NCBI GenBank assembly: GCA_944385365.1
Contig: CALWWW010000012.1
Coordinates: 1-62,317, forward strand
From: an uncultured Oscillospiraceae bacterium
GTDB lineage: Bacteria > Bacillota > Clostridia > Oscillospirales > Oscillospiraceae
Reading direction: 5' to 3'
DNA: 62,317 bases
Part shown: in pieces, positions 25,156 through 34,071 of the stretch
How the letters are laid out: each line of letters opens with the position of its first letter
Numbering within the stretch: the first letter of the stretch is position 1
Program-made: the position numbers and the translations under genes
The notes under the pieces: generated by a model
The model's database searches: none
Told to the model about the DNA's origin: nothing
The model's input: only the letters and a program-made list of their open reading frames with translations

Positions 25156-26181
25156 ATGAAAGCCATCGAATATTCTGCTCCGCGCACATTTGCCATTGTG
25201 GAACGTGAAACGCCGCAGCCTGGTCCGCACCAAGTTTTGATCCGTGTAAAGGCATGCGGTATCTGTAAGACCGATCTGACCATTCATGACGGCAGCTTTT
25301 TGGCGCAATTTCCTCTGATTAACGGCCATGAATTTGCCGGTGTGATTGAAGCAGTCGGCAGCGCCGTAACGGAATGGAAGGTTGGCGATCGGGTAACCGC
25401 TGACAATACAGAGCTGTGCGGCTATTGTGATGCCTGCCGCGATGACAAGCCGCTCTATTGCGAGAACTTCAATTCTCATGGCTGCAATATGCCCGGCGGT
25501 TTTGCAGAATATGTTTTGATCAACCATGATAAGGTGTTTGCAATCAGTGACCGTCTTTCCTTTGAAGAAGCTACATTTACCGAGCCCACTGCCTGTGCAG
25601 TTCATGGCGTAGATCGCATTGATCCCCACTTCGGCGACACTGTGCTGATGTTTGGAGCCGGACCCACTGGCATTATTCTGGCACAGCTTTTGCGCCTTGC
25701 CGGCGCCGGACGTATGGTCATCGCAGACCCCCATCAGGATAAGCTGGATATTCTAGCCAAGTTGGGCTTCCCGGAAGAGGATTTGATCGTCATCGATAAA
25801 GCCGATCCTGCCAAGCACACTGCGGCCATTCAAGCGCTTATGCCCAAGGGATTTGATATCGTCATCGATGCCACCGGCGCCCCCTCCATTACTCAGGCCA
25901 CATTCCAATTTGTCCACAAAGGCAGCAAGATTGTTGTCTACGGTGTCTGCCCCGCAGATGCCACCATTGAAGTCAATCCCTATCAGATCTTCAGCGAAGA
26001 ATACACCATCATCGGCTCCTTTGCCCAAACCCATTGCTTCAGCCGTGCCCTGTATTACCTGGAGAGCGGAAAAGTGCAGGTCAAGGACCTGATTTCCCAC
26101 CGTTTGCCCCTGGAAGAGTACGGTCATGGTCTGGATTTGATCGTGCAGAAAAAAGCAAAAAAAGTGGTTATTCTCCCTTAA
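25156..26181 (+). CDS. Zinc-dependent alcohol (polyol) dehydrogenase, cassette B
   Basis: A 341-aa medium-chain dehydrogenase expected to oxidise a sugar alcohol or reduce a ketose with NAD(P)H. Catalytic zinc ligands are in CGICKTDL (Cys36) and GHEFAG, structural zinc cysteines in CGYCDACRDDKPLYC, and the nucleotide fold carries FGAGPTG. GGAGG precedes the ATG. It starts cassette B behind a strong promoter and palindromic operator. In cassette A the corresponding oxidoreductase is an unrelated MtlD-type enzyme acting on phosphates, so the order of oxidation and phosphorylation may differ. Confidence 0.9.
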   Translation: MKAIEYSAPRTFAIVERETPQPGPHQVLIRVKACGICKTDLTIHDGSFLAQFPLINGHEFAGVIEAVGSAVTEWKVGDRVTADNTELCGYCDACRDDKPLYCENFNSHGCNMPGGFAEYVLINHDKVFAISDRLSFEEATFTEPTACAVHGVDRIDPHFGDTVLMFGAGPTGIILAQLLRLAGAGRMVIADPHQDKLDILAKLGFPEEDLIVIDKADPAKHTAAIQALMPKGFDIVIDATGAPSITQATFQFVHKGSKIVVYGVCPADATIEVNPYQIFSEEYTIIGSFAQTHCFSRALYYLESGKVQVKDLISHRLPLEEYGHGLDLIVQKKAKKVVILP

Positions 26182-26200
26182 TCCGAGGTATTTTTTCCCA

Positions 26201-26236
26201 AAACCGGGCTGTATCTATTCAGATACAGTCCGGTTT
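26201..26236 (+). terminator. Hairpin after the dehydrogenase gene
   Basis: Two 16-nt arms (26201-26216, 26221-26236) pair with a single G-T wobble around ATTC. No strong U-tract follows, so termination may be partial. Confidence 0.6.
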
Positions 26237-26384
26237 CTCCATGCTTATTGTATAGTTGCCCAAATTTAAAATACACTTCTCACATTTTTTATGCTATAAT
26301 GACAGCACTTCTTTTGTACTTATGAAATGGCACATTGCATCCGATGCTTTTGGTTTATGTGCCATGCGGAAAGGAACTACGCTT

Positions 26385-27620
26385 ATGGGATATACTACAT
26401 CCAATGGACGTTACCGGGATGGTCTTTCCGGAAAGGTTAAAGTGATTCAGTGCATTCAGGCAAAGGGGCCCATCAACCGCTCTGCGATTGCCGCAGCTGT
26501 TCAGTTGAGCATCCCGGCAGTGATGAACATTACGGACGAACTGCTGCGCCGCGGCGTTATAATCGCCGTGGGAAAGCATGGTTCCGGCGTTGGAAAACAT
26601 CCGGAAATGTATGCAATGTGCGGCGACCATTTTCGCTGCATCGGTGTGGATATCGGCCGCACCATGGAGCGCATTGTCATCACCGGTCTGGATGGCAGCG
26701 TACTGATTCAGGATGAATTTCCTACGGAATTTGTGACACAGCCGCGCCGGTTTGTTGATCGTCTGTGCGAAATTATCTGCCATACTGTTGAAAGCGCCGC
26801 TGTAGATCCGTCTACCATCGTCGGCGTCTGCGTTGCTATGCCCGGATTGATTGAAGTAGATACCGGACGCGTCGTTTTCTCCCCTAATTTTGGTTGGAAA
26901 GATATCCCCATGCAGCAATGGCTGGAAGAGACACTGCCCTATCAGGTCATTGTAGAGAATGCCAACCGCGCCCAGGCTTTTTGGGAAATTCGTCCCGGTC
27001 GGGGCAACGATCAATTAACCGTTTTCTGCGCCGGTCTTGGTTTTGGCATTGGCGCTGCATTGATCCGCCAAGGTGTAGTCTATTATGGCGCCAGCGGTAC
27101 CAGCGGTGAATTTGGGCATGTTACAGTCTGTCCCGGCGAGGGCGAACGGCAGTGTACCTGTGGTAATACTGGCTGCCTGGAAGCCGTAGCCTCCGGTGCT
27201 GCTCTGGCTGCACAAGGCCGCGAACTGGCAGAAAGCGGTCATGCCGCAATGCTCTATAAACTATGCAATGGAAAGATTGATCAAATAGACGCCCGGCTGG
27301 TATTCGACGCCGCCAAGCGCGGAGATGCGGACTGCGCTCTGTTGGTGGAAAACGCAGCAAAATACATTGGCATTGCTTTGGCGTCTGCCATAAACATGCT
27401 GGACCCGGATGAAATTTATCTGTGCGGTGGTTTGATGAAAAACGGAGACGAATTTTTTGAGCGCATCAAATACCATACAAGAAAGCGGCAGATGCAATTT
27501 GCAGGCCGCCATGTAGTGATTTGTGCTTCCATTCAGGATGACTGGCATGTGGCCAAAGGCGCCACCTTGATGATTCTGGATAAAGGCTATAAGTTCCAGG
27601 CGCTCTCATTTCTGTACTAA
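26385..27620 (+). CDS. ROK family transcriptional repressor (cassette B)
   Basis: A 411-aa NagC/XylR-type regulator with an N-terminal winged helix (RSAIAAAVQLSIPAVMNITDEL) and a ROK domain with GFGIGAALIRQG and zinc site CTCGNTGCLEA. AAAGGA precedes the ATG at 26385; the open frame extends further upstream to 26256, but that would start upstream of the -10 TATAAT at 26295-26300. It lies between the dehydrogenase and the transporter genes, both of which have palindromes in their promoter regions, so it is the likely regulator of the cassette. Confidence 0.9.
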   Translation: MGYTTSNGRYRDGLSGKVKVIQCIQAKGPINRSAIAAAVQLSIPAVMNITDELLRRGVIIAVGKHGSGVGKHPEMYAMCGDHFRCIGVDIGRTMERIVITGLDGSVLIQDEFPTEFVTQPRRFVDRLCEIICHTVESAAVDPSTIVGVCVAMPGLIEVDTGRVVFSPNFGWKDIPMQQWLEETLPYQVIVENANRAQAFWEIRPGRGNDQLTVFCAGLGFGIGAALIRQGVVYYGASGTSGEFGHVTVCPGEGERQCTCGNTGCLEAVASGAALAAQGRELAESGHAAMLYKLCNGKIDQIDARLVFDAAKRGDADCALLVENAAKYIGIALASAINMLDPDEIYLCGGLMKNGDEFFERIKYHTRKRQMQFAGRHVVICASIQDDWHVAKGATLMILDKGYKFQALSFLY

Positions 27621-27675
27621 TATACAAAATCCAGTTTTGTCTTTTTGGTACATTGCCAAATTTTAATTTACTTAA

Positions 27676-27704
27676 TTGACTTTTCTTATAAGATATGCTA
27701 ATTT
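27676..27704 (+). promoter_or_regulatory. Candidate promoter of the cassette B transporter operon
   Basis: TTGACT (27676-27681), 17-bp spacer, TAATTT (27699-27704). A second possible pair, TTGAAT at 27721 and TATGCA at 27744, lies downstream within 9-bp inverted arms (27721-27729 and 27755-27763). Confidence 0.5.
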
Positions 27705-27780
27705 ACTAACTGTAAAGACGTTGAATGAAATTTTATTGGCAGATATGCACATAATTCATTCAATCGTTTTTTACAATCTC

Positions 27781-27808
27781 ATTTATTAACTTAGTTTAGT
27801 TAATAAAT
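27781..27808. promoter_or_regulatory. ROK-type palindromic operator before the cassette B transporter
   Basis: ATTTATTAACT and AGTTAATAAAT are perfect 11-bp inverted arms separated by TAGTTT. The TTAACT...AGTTAA layout resembles XylR/ROK operators. It sits about 60 bp before the permease start codon, in a repressing position. Confidence 0.65.
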
Positions 27809-27869
27809 ATACTTCAAAACACGGAGCCCTTTGCAGTGGAGTCCGCAAATAACAACAGAGAGGTGCGCC

Positions 27870-28877
27870 ATGAGTAAGGTAACGAACGAAGCAAGACAAA
27901 CCAACCGGCCGGCCGGCAAACAGCTTTCCCCGTTGAAGCGATTCTTTATGGAGCCATATTCCAGTGCAGTTGTTGCAATCGTGCTGTTGTTGGCCGTGTT
28001 CTCCATTTCTACGGATTCATTTCTCAGCCAGTATAATCTGTTCAACCTGTCTCGTACTGCTTCCATTTACGCGTTTATCGCGGCTGCACAGCTGATGGTT
28101 GCGGTAATCGGTGGTATGAACTTGGCCGTTGGCGCCGTCGGATCCCTGTCTACTGTACTGATGGGCGAGATGATGCAGAATTATGGTTGGGGTACCGTCC
28201 CCACCGTGATTGTTACCATTCTCGTGGGTGGTATCTGCGGCGTCATCAATGGTTTCCTGATCAACAAGTTGAAGCTCCAGCCTTTTGTCATCACATTGGC
28301 CATGTCCTTCGTTTACAACGGTATTTCCGTCGGCATTTCCCACGGCATGCCCTACGAGCTGAATGAGGGTTTTGACGCCTTGGGCCGTCAGCAGGTAGGT
28401 CCTACCTCCATGCTGTTCATCCTGATGGTCATTATGGTGGTTGTTTTGTTGATCTTCTTCCGGTATCTGCGTGTAGGCCGCGATGTGTTGGCTGTTGGCG
28501 GCAATGCTACCGCCGCCGCACTTTCCGGCATCAAGGTTGACCGTGTGAACATTCTCTGCAATACAGCCTCCTGCATGTTTGCTGCCATTGCCGCGCTGCT
28601 CTGGGCTTCCCGTTCCGGTTCCGCCACATCCACCACCGGTTCCGATTGGATGCTCTATTCGTTTGCAATTTGTGCCATCGGCGGTATCCGCCTCAATGGC
28701 GGCAACTTCACCGCCATTGGCTTCTTCTGCGGCGCATGGATTCTGACCATGATCCGCAATGGTCTGACCATGATGAATGTGGATATTTACTATGAACAAG
28801 CCTTCCTCGGTGTCATCATTTTGTTGGCTGTGTCTCTGGAGAGTCTGCGGCTGAAGATGGCAGAACAGATGAAATAA
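27870..28877 (+). CDS. Ribose-type ABC transporter permease (cassette B)
   Basis: A 335-aa RbsC-family permease with the usual hydrophobic helices, GGMNLAVGAVGSLS in place of the more common GGIDLS, and AVGGNATAAALSGIKVDR as the ATPase-contact loop. AGAGAGGTG precedes the ATG at 27870. It is the first gene of the permease-binding protein-ATPase order, which differs from cassette A and suggests independent assembly. Confidence 0.93.
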   Translation: MSKVTNEARQTNRPAGKQLSPLKRFFMEPYSSAVVAIVLLLAVFSISTDSFLSQYNLFNLSRTASIYAFIAAAQLMVAVIGGMNLAVGAVGSLSTVLMGEMMQNYGWGTVPTVIVTILVGGICGVINGFLINKLKLQPFVITLAMSFVYNGISVGISHGMPYELNEGFDALGRQQVGPTSMLFILMVIMVVVLLIFFRYLRVGRDVLAVGGNATAAALSGIKVDRVNILCNTASCMFAAIAALLWASRSGSATSTTGSDWMLYSFAICAIGGIRLNGGNFTAIGFFCGAWILTMIRNGLTMMNVDIYYEQAFLGVIILLAVSLESLRLKMAEQMK

Positions 28878-28939
28878 TCCTGTGCCCTGGCCGAAACGTC
28901 GGCTGAATTCTATAACTTATGATGATGGAGGTTATTAAA

Positions 28940-30103
28940 ATGAAAAAGAACCACAAGCGTATTCTTGCTCTCGTATGCGCCCTGACTATCGTGCTGGGTT
29001 TGGCAGCTTGCGCCAAGGAGGATGGTACGACTGCCAGCGGTGACACAGCAAATACCGAGAACACAACAAATACCGCCGACACCAGTTCTTCTGACGGCGC
29101 AGCCGAAAACAGCGAGTCCGCCGGCAACACGGTCACTCTGGATGGCGTGACTTGGGAATTCCAGCAAGACGAGTACAAGCTGTGCTGCTATTGGCCTTCC
29201 CCGGACGAGTTCTTTGACAACTATGTTCTCAAGGGCATCGAAGGGTTTGAAGCAGATTTCGGCCAGGAAGTCGAATACGCCGTCGGCACGGAATGGACGC
29301 AGAACGTGGAGAATCAGACTGTCGAAGCTCTGGCCGCCCAGGGATATGACTGCTTCATGATTTTCGGCGCAGACACCGCCGGTGCCAACGGCCTGTACGA
29401 GGAACTGTACAATGCCGGTTGTCAGGTTATCAACTACGGTGGCTTGGTCAACGATCCCCAGGAATCCGCTTTGACCCTGGCCAGCGACGTGTATGTGCAG
29501 GCCTACGAAAGCACCAAGAAGCTCATTGAGTACATGGGCGAAGAGGGCACCATCATTAACGTTCTGGAGAATCTGGGCGATGTCAACACGGTAAAACGTC
29601 AGCAGGGCGTCGAGGATGCCGTCGCGGAATATCCCAATGTCAGCATCTGCCAGACTGTGGCCGATATCAAGACCGTGGATGAAGGCTATACCAAAGTGTC
29701 CGATGCCATTACCGCCAATCCCGACGTAACCGGCATCATTGCCACCGGCGGCACCGCTTCCAAGGGCGTTGCCAACGCTTTGTCCGATTACTATGCCACC
29801 AAGAGCGATGCAACCCACATTTTTGCCGCCACCCAGGACCAGAGCACCGAGGTCATGAACGGTATTGCAGCTGGTTATATTGACCATACCATTGGTCAAA
29901 ACGGCTACGGCATGGGCTACATTTCCAATGTGCTGCTGATGTACCTCAAGGACGGCTGGGTCCCGCAGAACTGGGGCGAGCACATCGACACTGGTATGGT
30001 TGTGATCAACAAGGACAATATGGAGACGTATCAGGAAGAAATCGAAGCCGTGACCAATGAAATCGTCTCCACCATTGAGACCGATATCCTCAAGCAGGGC
30101 TAA
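28940..30103 (+). CDS. Sugar-binding lipoprotein (cassette B transporter)
   Basis: A 387-aa lipoprotein with lipobox LAAC near residue 21, a Thr/Ser/Asn-rich linker and a type I binding fold (YWPSPDEFFDNYVLKGIEGF, then GVANALSDYY and HIFAATQDQSTEVMNG). GGAGG precedes the ATG at 28940. It is more distant from the cassette A binding proteins than those are from each other. The hairpin behind it should raise its level over the ATPase. Confidence 0.92.
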   Translation: MKKNHKRILALVCALTIVLGLAACAKEDGTTASGDTANTENTTNTADTSSSDGAAENSESAGNTVTLDGVTWEFQQDEYKLCCYWPSPDEFFDNYVLKGIEGFEADFGQEVEYAVGTEWTQNVENQTVEALAAQGYDCFMIFGADTAGANGLYEELYNAGCQVINYGGLVNDPQESALTLASDVYVQAYESTKKLIEYMGEEGTIINVLENLGDVNTVKRQQGVEDAVAEYPNVSICQTVADIKTVDEGYTKVSDAITANPDVTGIIATGGTASKGVANALSDYYATKSDATHIFAATQDQSTEVMNGIAAGYIDHTIGQNGYGMGYISNVLLMYLKDGWVPQNWGEHIDTGMVVINKDNMETYQEEIEAVTNEIVSTIETDILKQG

Positions 30104-30161
30104 TCCGTTTGTCCATTCCATGGGCCTGTCATCTGCTGTGGTAGAAGCAAGTTCATGGACT

Positions 30162-30202
30162 GCGGGCCGGGAAGCCGGTATTTCCCGGCCCGCGTTCTTT
30201 TT
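30162..30202 (+). terminator. Attenuator between binding protein and ATPase genes (cassette B)
   Basis: A perfect 12-bp stem, GCGGGCCGGGAA with TTCCCGGCCCGC, 8-nt loop, followed by GTTCTTTTT. This is intrinsic terminator structure in the middle of an operon. Confidence 0.8.
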
Positions 30203-30339
30203 ATGATACGGCGCAGATTCCGGAGCGCCCATCTTTACGTTATCGATTTGTTTGGCAGTAGTGTATACGTTTCTCAGTGTTCCATAGTGAAATTTGAAAA
30301 TGATACGCGGACCTGCCCGCGTTTTACGGAGGCACGGCT

Positions 30340-31854
30340 ATGCTGGAATTAAAACATATTTCTAAATATTTTCCCGGCGTCAAAGCGCTGCAGGATATTT
30401 CCGTTGACTTTCGGGAGGGCGAGATTCACGCGATCCTGGGTGAAAACGGTGCCGGTAAAAGCACGTTGATGAAAATCATCTGCGGCATTTATCAGGCCGA
30501 TGAAGGTACGGTTGTCCTGGATGGCAAGGAACTGCATCTCAAGGGTTATAAGGATGCGATCAACAGCGGTATCAGTATTGTAAACCAGGAAATCAACCTG
30601 ATTCCTGATGCCAGTATCGCAGAGAATATCATCCTGGATAAGATGCATCGCTTCACAAAAGCTGGTTTTGTGGACTGGAAAGGCGTCCACGAAATGGCCT
30701 CCAAATATTTAAAAATGGTCAAATTGGACCTCAACCCCAAAATGCCCGTACGTCATCTCAGCGCCGCCAATAAGCAGCTGATTCAAATTGCCAAGGCGCT
30801 CAGTTCTGAGGCAAAGGTGCTGATGCTCGATGAGCCCACTTCCAGCCTGACACAATATGAGGCTAAAATCCTGTTTGATCTGGTAGCCGATCTCAAAAAA
30901 CAAGGTGTCATCATGATTTTCGTATCCCACAAGCTGGAGGAAGTGCAGGCAATTTCCGACCGTGTCACTGTTTTCCGCGACGGCTGTCTGGTGGGTACCG
31001 ATACCATTGAAAATATGCCCCGGGACCGCATTGTCCAGATGATGATCGGCCGCAGCTCCAGCTATATCTATCGCGGTCGGCTGGATGCGGAAAACAATGA
31101 GATTGCACTGGAAGCTAAAAATATCTGCTCTAAAAAATATGGATTTGAAAATCTCAGTTTTCAGCTGCGGCGCGGTGAACTGCTGGGTTTTTACGGTCTG
31201 GTGGGTTCCGGTCGTACAGAACTGATCCGCACTATCTTGGGCGTGGATAAGATGACCGGCGGCGAAGTGTACGTCAATGGACAGCTGGCAAAAACCACCT
31301 CCCTCTCTGATAGTCTGCATAAATACCACATCGGATATGTCACAGAGAACCGCAAGGAAGAGGGTTTGTTCCTGGATTACAGTATTCGTATGAATATTTG
31401 CATGAATTCCTTGCAGAAAGACTATATCAGTCCCACCTTGCCTTTAATCAGCAGCAAAAAAGAGTCGAAAAATGCTGAGGAATACCGTCAAAAGCTGGAA
31501 ATCCGTGCACCTTCCATCGATACAAAGGTTGGCAGTTTGTCCGGCGGCAATCAGCAAAAGGTCAGCATTGCCAAATGGCTGTCGGCCGACTGCGACATCA
31601 TTATTATCGACGAGCCCACCGTCGGCGTGGACATTGGCGCAAAAGAATACATCCATCGTCTTATCTGGAATATGGCGGAGAAAGAGAAGAAAGCCGTCAT
31701 CCTCATTTCTTCGGATATGAATGAGATGATCTCTCTGGCGCGCCGTATTCTGATTTTCAAAGATCGTAAAATCGTCAATGAGCTAAAGGGCGAGGAATTT
31801 TTTGCCCGACCCGGCGAAGAAATCAGCGCAGAAATCGGTAAATCTTTTATTTGA
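30340..31854 (+). CDS. Ribose-type ABC transporter ATPase (cassette B)
   Basis: A 504-aa two-domain ATPase. Domain 1 has GENGAGKST and LMLDEPTSS. Domain 2 has LVGSGRTEL, LSGGNQQK and the intact IIIDEPTVGVD. The start has ACGGAGG upstream. It lies 236 bp after the binding-protein gene, past a terminator-like hairpin, so it depends on read-through or on its own promoter (a GTATAC-type -10 near 30257 is possible). Confidence 0.94.
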   Translation: MLELKHISKYFPGVKALQDISVDFREGEIHAILGENGAGKSTLMKIICGIYQADEGTVVLDGKELHLKGYKDAINSGISIVNQEINLIPDASIAENIILDKMHRFTKAGFVDWKGVHEMASKYLKMVKLDLNPKMPVRHLSAANKQLIQIAKALSSEAKVLMLDEPTSSLTQYEAKILFDLVADLKKQGVIMIFVSHKLEEVQAISDRVTVFRDGCLVGTDTIENMPRDRIVQMMIGRSSSYIYRGRLDAENNEIALEAKNICSKKYGFENLSFQLRRGELLGFYGLVGSGRTELIRTILGVDKMTGGEVYVNGQLAKTTSLSDSLHKYHIGYVTENRKEEGLFLDYSIRMNICMNSLQKDYISPTLPLISSKKESKNAEEYRQKLEIRAPSIDTKVGSLSGGNQQKVSIAKWLSADCDIIIIDEPTVGVDIGAKEYIHRLIWNMAEKEKKAVILISSDMNEMISLARRILIFKDRKIVNELKGEEFFARPGEEISAEIGKSFI

Positions 31855-31863
31855 TGCTTGTTC

Positions 31864-31888
31864 CCCCGGTCTCTTCCAGAGACCGGGG
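31864..31888 (+). terminator. Intercistronic hairpin
   Basis: CCCCGGTCTCT and AGAGACCGGGG form a perfect 11-bp stem around TCC, 10 bp after the ATPase stop. No U-tract follows; it is more likely an mRNA stabiliser or weak attenuator. Confidence 0.5.
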
Positions 31889-31926
31889 ATTGATAAAGCC
31901 ATTTTTACCAAGGAGGAGTTAACATT

Positions 31927-32256
31927 ATGGAGCAGCCCATTTGCAGACGCGGTCAGATCATCGGCGTCAAAAAAGAAAAGTTGGAAGAATACCTCAGACT
32001 CCATCGGAATATTCCCGAAGATATTCACGCCATGCTTTTGGAAGCTGGTTATCAGAAATTAGAAATTTTCGTGCAGGAATTACCCAATGGCGACTGCTAT
32101 TTATTCCAGTACAATGAGCAGGTTCCCGGCAATGAAGCCGCACTGGACAATGATCGCTACCGTGAGTGGCTGCGCATTACAGGTGAATGCCAGGCCCCTC
32201 TGCCCAATGAAACATTTTGGAAGGATATGGACTGCGCTTTTACCCTGCATCCCTGA
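31927..32256 (+). CDS. rhaM: L-rhamnose mutarotase (RhaM/DUF718) family protein
   Basis: A 109-aa dimeric ferredoxin-fold protein that should speed interconversion of sugar anomers. The segment KLEEYLRLHRNIPEDI (with the family His), a central KLEIFVQELPNGDCYLFQY strand and the WKDMDCAFTL ending align with RhaM/YiiL. AAGGAGG precedes the ATG. In most genomes RhaM accompanies rhamnose genes; here it lies between a ribose-type ATPase and a D-lyxose isomerase, so its substrate may be lyxose or a similar sugar. Family call is good, substrate unsure. Confidence 0.8.
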   Translation: MEQPICRRGQIIGVKKEKLEEYLRLHRNIPEDIHAMLLEAGYQKLEIFVQELPNGDCYLFQYNEQVPGNEAALDNDRYREWLRITGECQAPLPNETFWKDMDCAFTLHP

Positions 32257-32288
32257 GGGACATATAAAAAGAAAAGGAGTGTTTGAAA

Positions 32289-32969
32289 ATGAAACGTTCT
32301 GAAATCAATGCCGCACTGGTCTGGGCCAAGAATCTGTTGGAGAAAAACAACATTCGCCTGCCGGACTTCGCCTATTGGACCATGGAGGATTGGAAGGCCC
32401 ATAAGGGAGAAATTGATCAGATCAAGCAGACCATGCTCGGCTGGGATATTTCAGACTACGGCACCGGGAAGTTCGATGAAATCGGTTGTGTGCTCTTTAC
32501 GGTACGCAACGGATTGCAGAACGATCCCTCTGTCGGTGTTCCCTACTGTGAAAAGTACCTGCTCTTTAAAGAAGGCCAGCGGCTGCCCAAGCATTATCAC
32601 GTCTATAAGACGGAAGATATCATTGTCCATGCCGGCGGCGAGATGGATATTCAGTTGTTTGACACCGATGCCGACGGCCATGAACTGCAAACTCCCGTCC
32701 AGATTTACCGGGACGGCATCGCACACACGTATCAGCCCGGTGAGGTTTTTTCCGTAACTGCCGGCAACAGCGTCACGTTGACACCGCATATGGCCCACAT
32801 TTTCGGCACCAAAGCCGGGACAGGCGATTTGATTTGCGGAGAGGTTTCCCGGGTAAACGATGATAACACGGACAACTACTTCCTGGAATCCACTTCCCGT
32901 TTTGCTACCATCGAAGAAGATGAGGCGCCTCTGCACCCCCTGTGCAATGAATATGATCGGCTGCTCTGA
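32289..32969 (+). CDS. D-lyxose (D-mannose) ketol-isomerase, copy B
   Basis: A 226-aa paralogue of the cassette A isomerase with the same landmarks: MKRSEIN start, CMLGWDIS-like MLGWDISDYG, PKHYHVYKTEDIIVHAGG metal-site region and EVSRVNDDNTDNYF. AAAAGGAG precedes the ATG at 32289; a TTG two codons earlier is less likely. It is encoded between the mutarotase and a PfkB kinase, giving the order anomer conversion, isomerisation, phosphorylation. Confidence 0.9.
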   Translation: MKRSEINAALVWAKNLLEKNNIRLPDFAYWTMEDWKAHKGEIDQIKQTMLGWDISDYGTGKFDEIGCVLFTVRNGLQNDPSVGVPYCEKYLLFKEGQRLPKHYHVYKTEDIIVHAGGEMDIQLFDTDADGHELQTPVQIYRDGIAHTYQPGEVFSVTAGNSVTLTPHMAHIFGTKAGTGDLICGEVSRVNDDNTDNYFLESTSRFATIEEDEAPLHPLCNEYDRLL

Positions 32970-33005
32970 TTCGTAAAATGCACAGCGGTGGAGAGGAGGA
33001 TTGCC

Positions 33006-34010
33006 ATGAAAAAAGGAATCTGTTGTGCGGGCAATATGATTGTGGATATTACCTATCCCATTGAAACCTGGCCCAAGCAGAATGAACTGACACATATTAC
33101 CGATGGTATTGAGAGAACTGTCGGCGGTCTTGTATGCAATGCGCTGATTGACTTGGCACAGCTGGACCCCACACTGCACTTAATGGCCTCCGGGTTTGCC
33201 GGTCACGACGCGGAAGGCGAACTCATATATGGTCGCCTGCAGCAATATCCCAATATCGACCTGTCCATGATCCGCCGAGAAGGTCAAACCTCTTTCAGCG
33301 CCGTTATGAGCAACAATCAGACAAAAGAACGTACTTTTTTCCAATATGCTGGTTCCAATGCGCACTACGGAGAAGATCATATCGACTGGGATCGCCTGGA
33401 TGTGGACCTTTTTCACATCGGCTACATTCTGTTACTCCCCCATCTGGACCAGGAAGACCCGGAATACGGCACACGTATGGCGCGCCTGCTTCACCGCGTA
33501 CAGGAATTGGGCATTCGCACTTCCATTGATGTCGTCAGCGAAAGCGGTGATCGATTCCGTCGGCTTGTTACACCAGCACTGCGGTACACCGACTATTGCG
33601 TCATCAACGAGTTGGAAGCTCAGCAGACCACAGGTATCCTTTTGAGAGACGAACAGGGGCAGCTTTGCCGCGAGAATTTTCCGAAAGCATTGGAAAAGCT
33701 CAAGGCGCTGGGTGTCTCTACCTGGGCTGTCATTCACTGTCCTGAACTCGGCGCGGGCCTGGATAAAACGGGAACCTACTTTGAACAGAGCAGTCTGCGA
33801 TTGCCCGATGGCTATATTCAAGGAGCGGTCGGGGCTGGCGATGCATTTTGTTCCGGTATACTCTACGCAGCAGAGACCGGTATGCCCATGGATCAGGCAC
33901 TCAAGCTGGCCGTCTCCGTGGCTGCCGCTTCCCTGCGCTGCGTAGGTGCAACCGAAGGCGTCGGCACATTGGAGGAAATGTGGGCTCTGTATCAGCAATA
34001 TCACATCTAA
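33006..34010 (+). CDS. PfkB-family carbohydrate kinase (cassette B)
   Basis: A 334-aa ribokinase-fold kinase, very similar along its length to the cassette A kinase, with the same KKGICCAGN start and the GAGDAFCSGILY catalytic motif near residue 275. GGAGGA precedes the ATG at 33006. It ends the cassette B operon ahead of a strong bidirectional terminator. Since both cassettes pair this kinase type with a lyxose-type isomerase, the shared intermediate is probably a ketose (xylulose or fructose); no aldolase is encoded nearby to decide. Confidence 0.88.
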   Translation: MKKGICCAGNMIVDITYPIETWPKQNELTHITDGIERTVGGLVCNALIDLAQLDPTLHLMASGFAGHDAEGELIYGRLQQYPNIDLSMIRREGQTSFSAVMSNNQTKERTFFQYAGSNAHYGEDHIDWDRLDVDLFHIGYILLLPHLDQEDPEYGTRMARLLHRVQELGIRTSIDVVSESGDRFRRLVTPALRYTDYCVINELEAQQTTGILLRDEQGQLCRENFPKALEKLKALGVSTWAVIHCPELGAGLDKTGTYFEQSSLRLPDGYIQGAVGAGDAFCSGILYAAETGMPMDQALKLAVSVAAASLRCVGATEGVGTLEEMWALYQQYHI

Positions 34011-34033
34011 GCATCTTTCATTTCCAAATGGAT

Positions 34034-34071
34034 AACAAACAGCCGGAGGCTATAGCCTCCGGCTGTTTGTT
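34034..34071. terminator. Bidirectional terminator between cassettes B and C
   Basis: A perfect 17-bp stem (34034-34050 with 34055-34071) around TATA. The arms begin AACAAACAGCC, so both strands end in a T-rich tail. It overlaps the stop codon of the leftward ROK gene. Confidence 0.85.
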
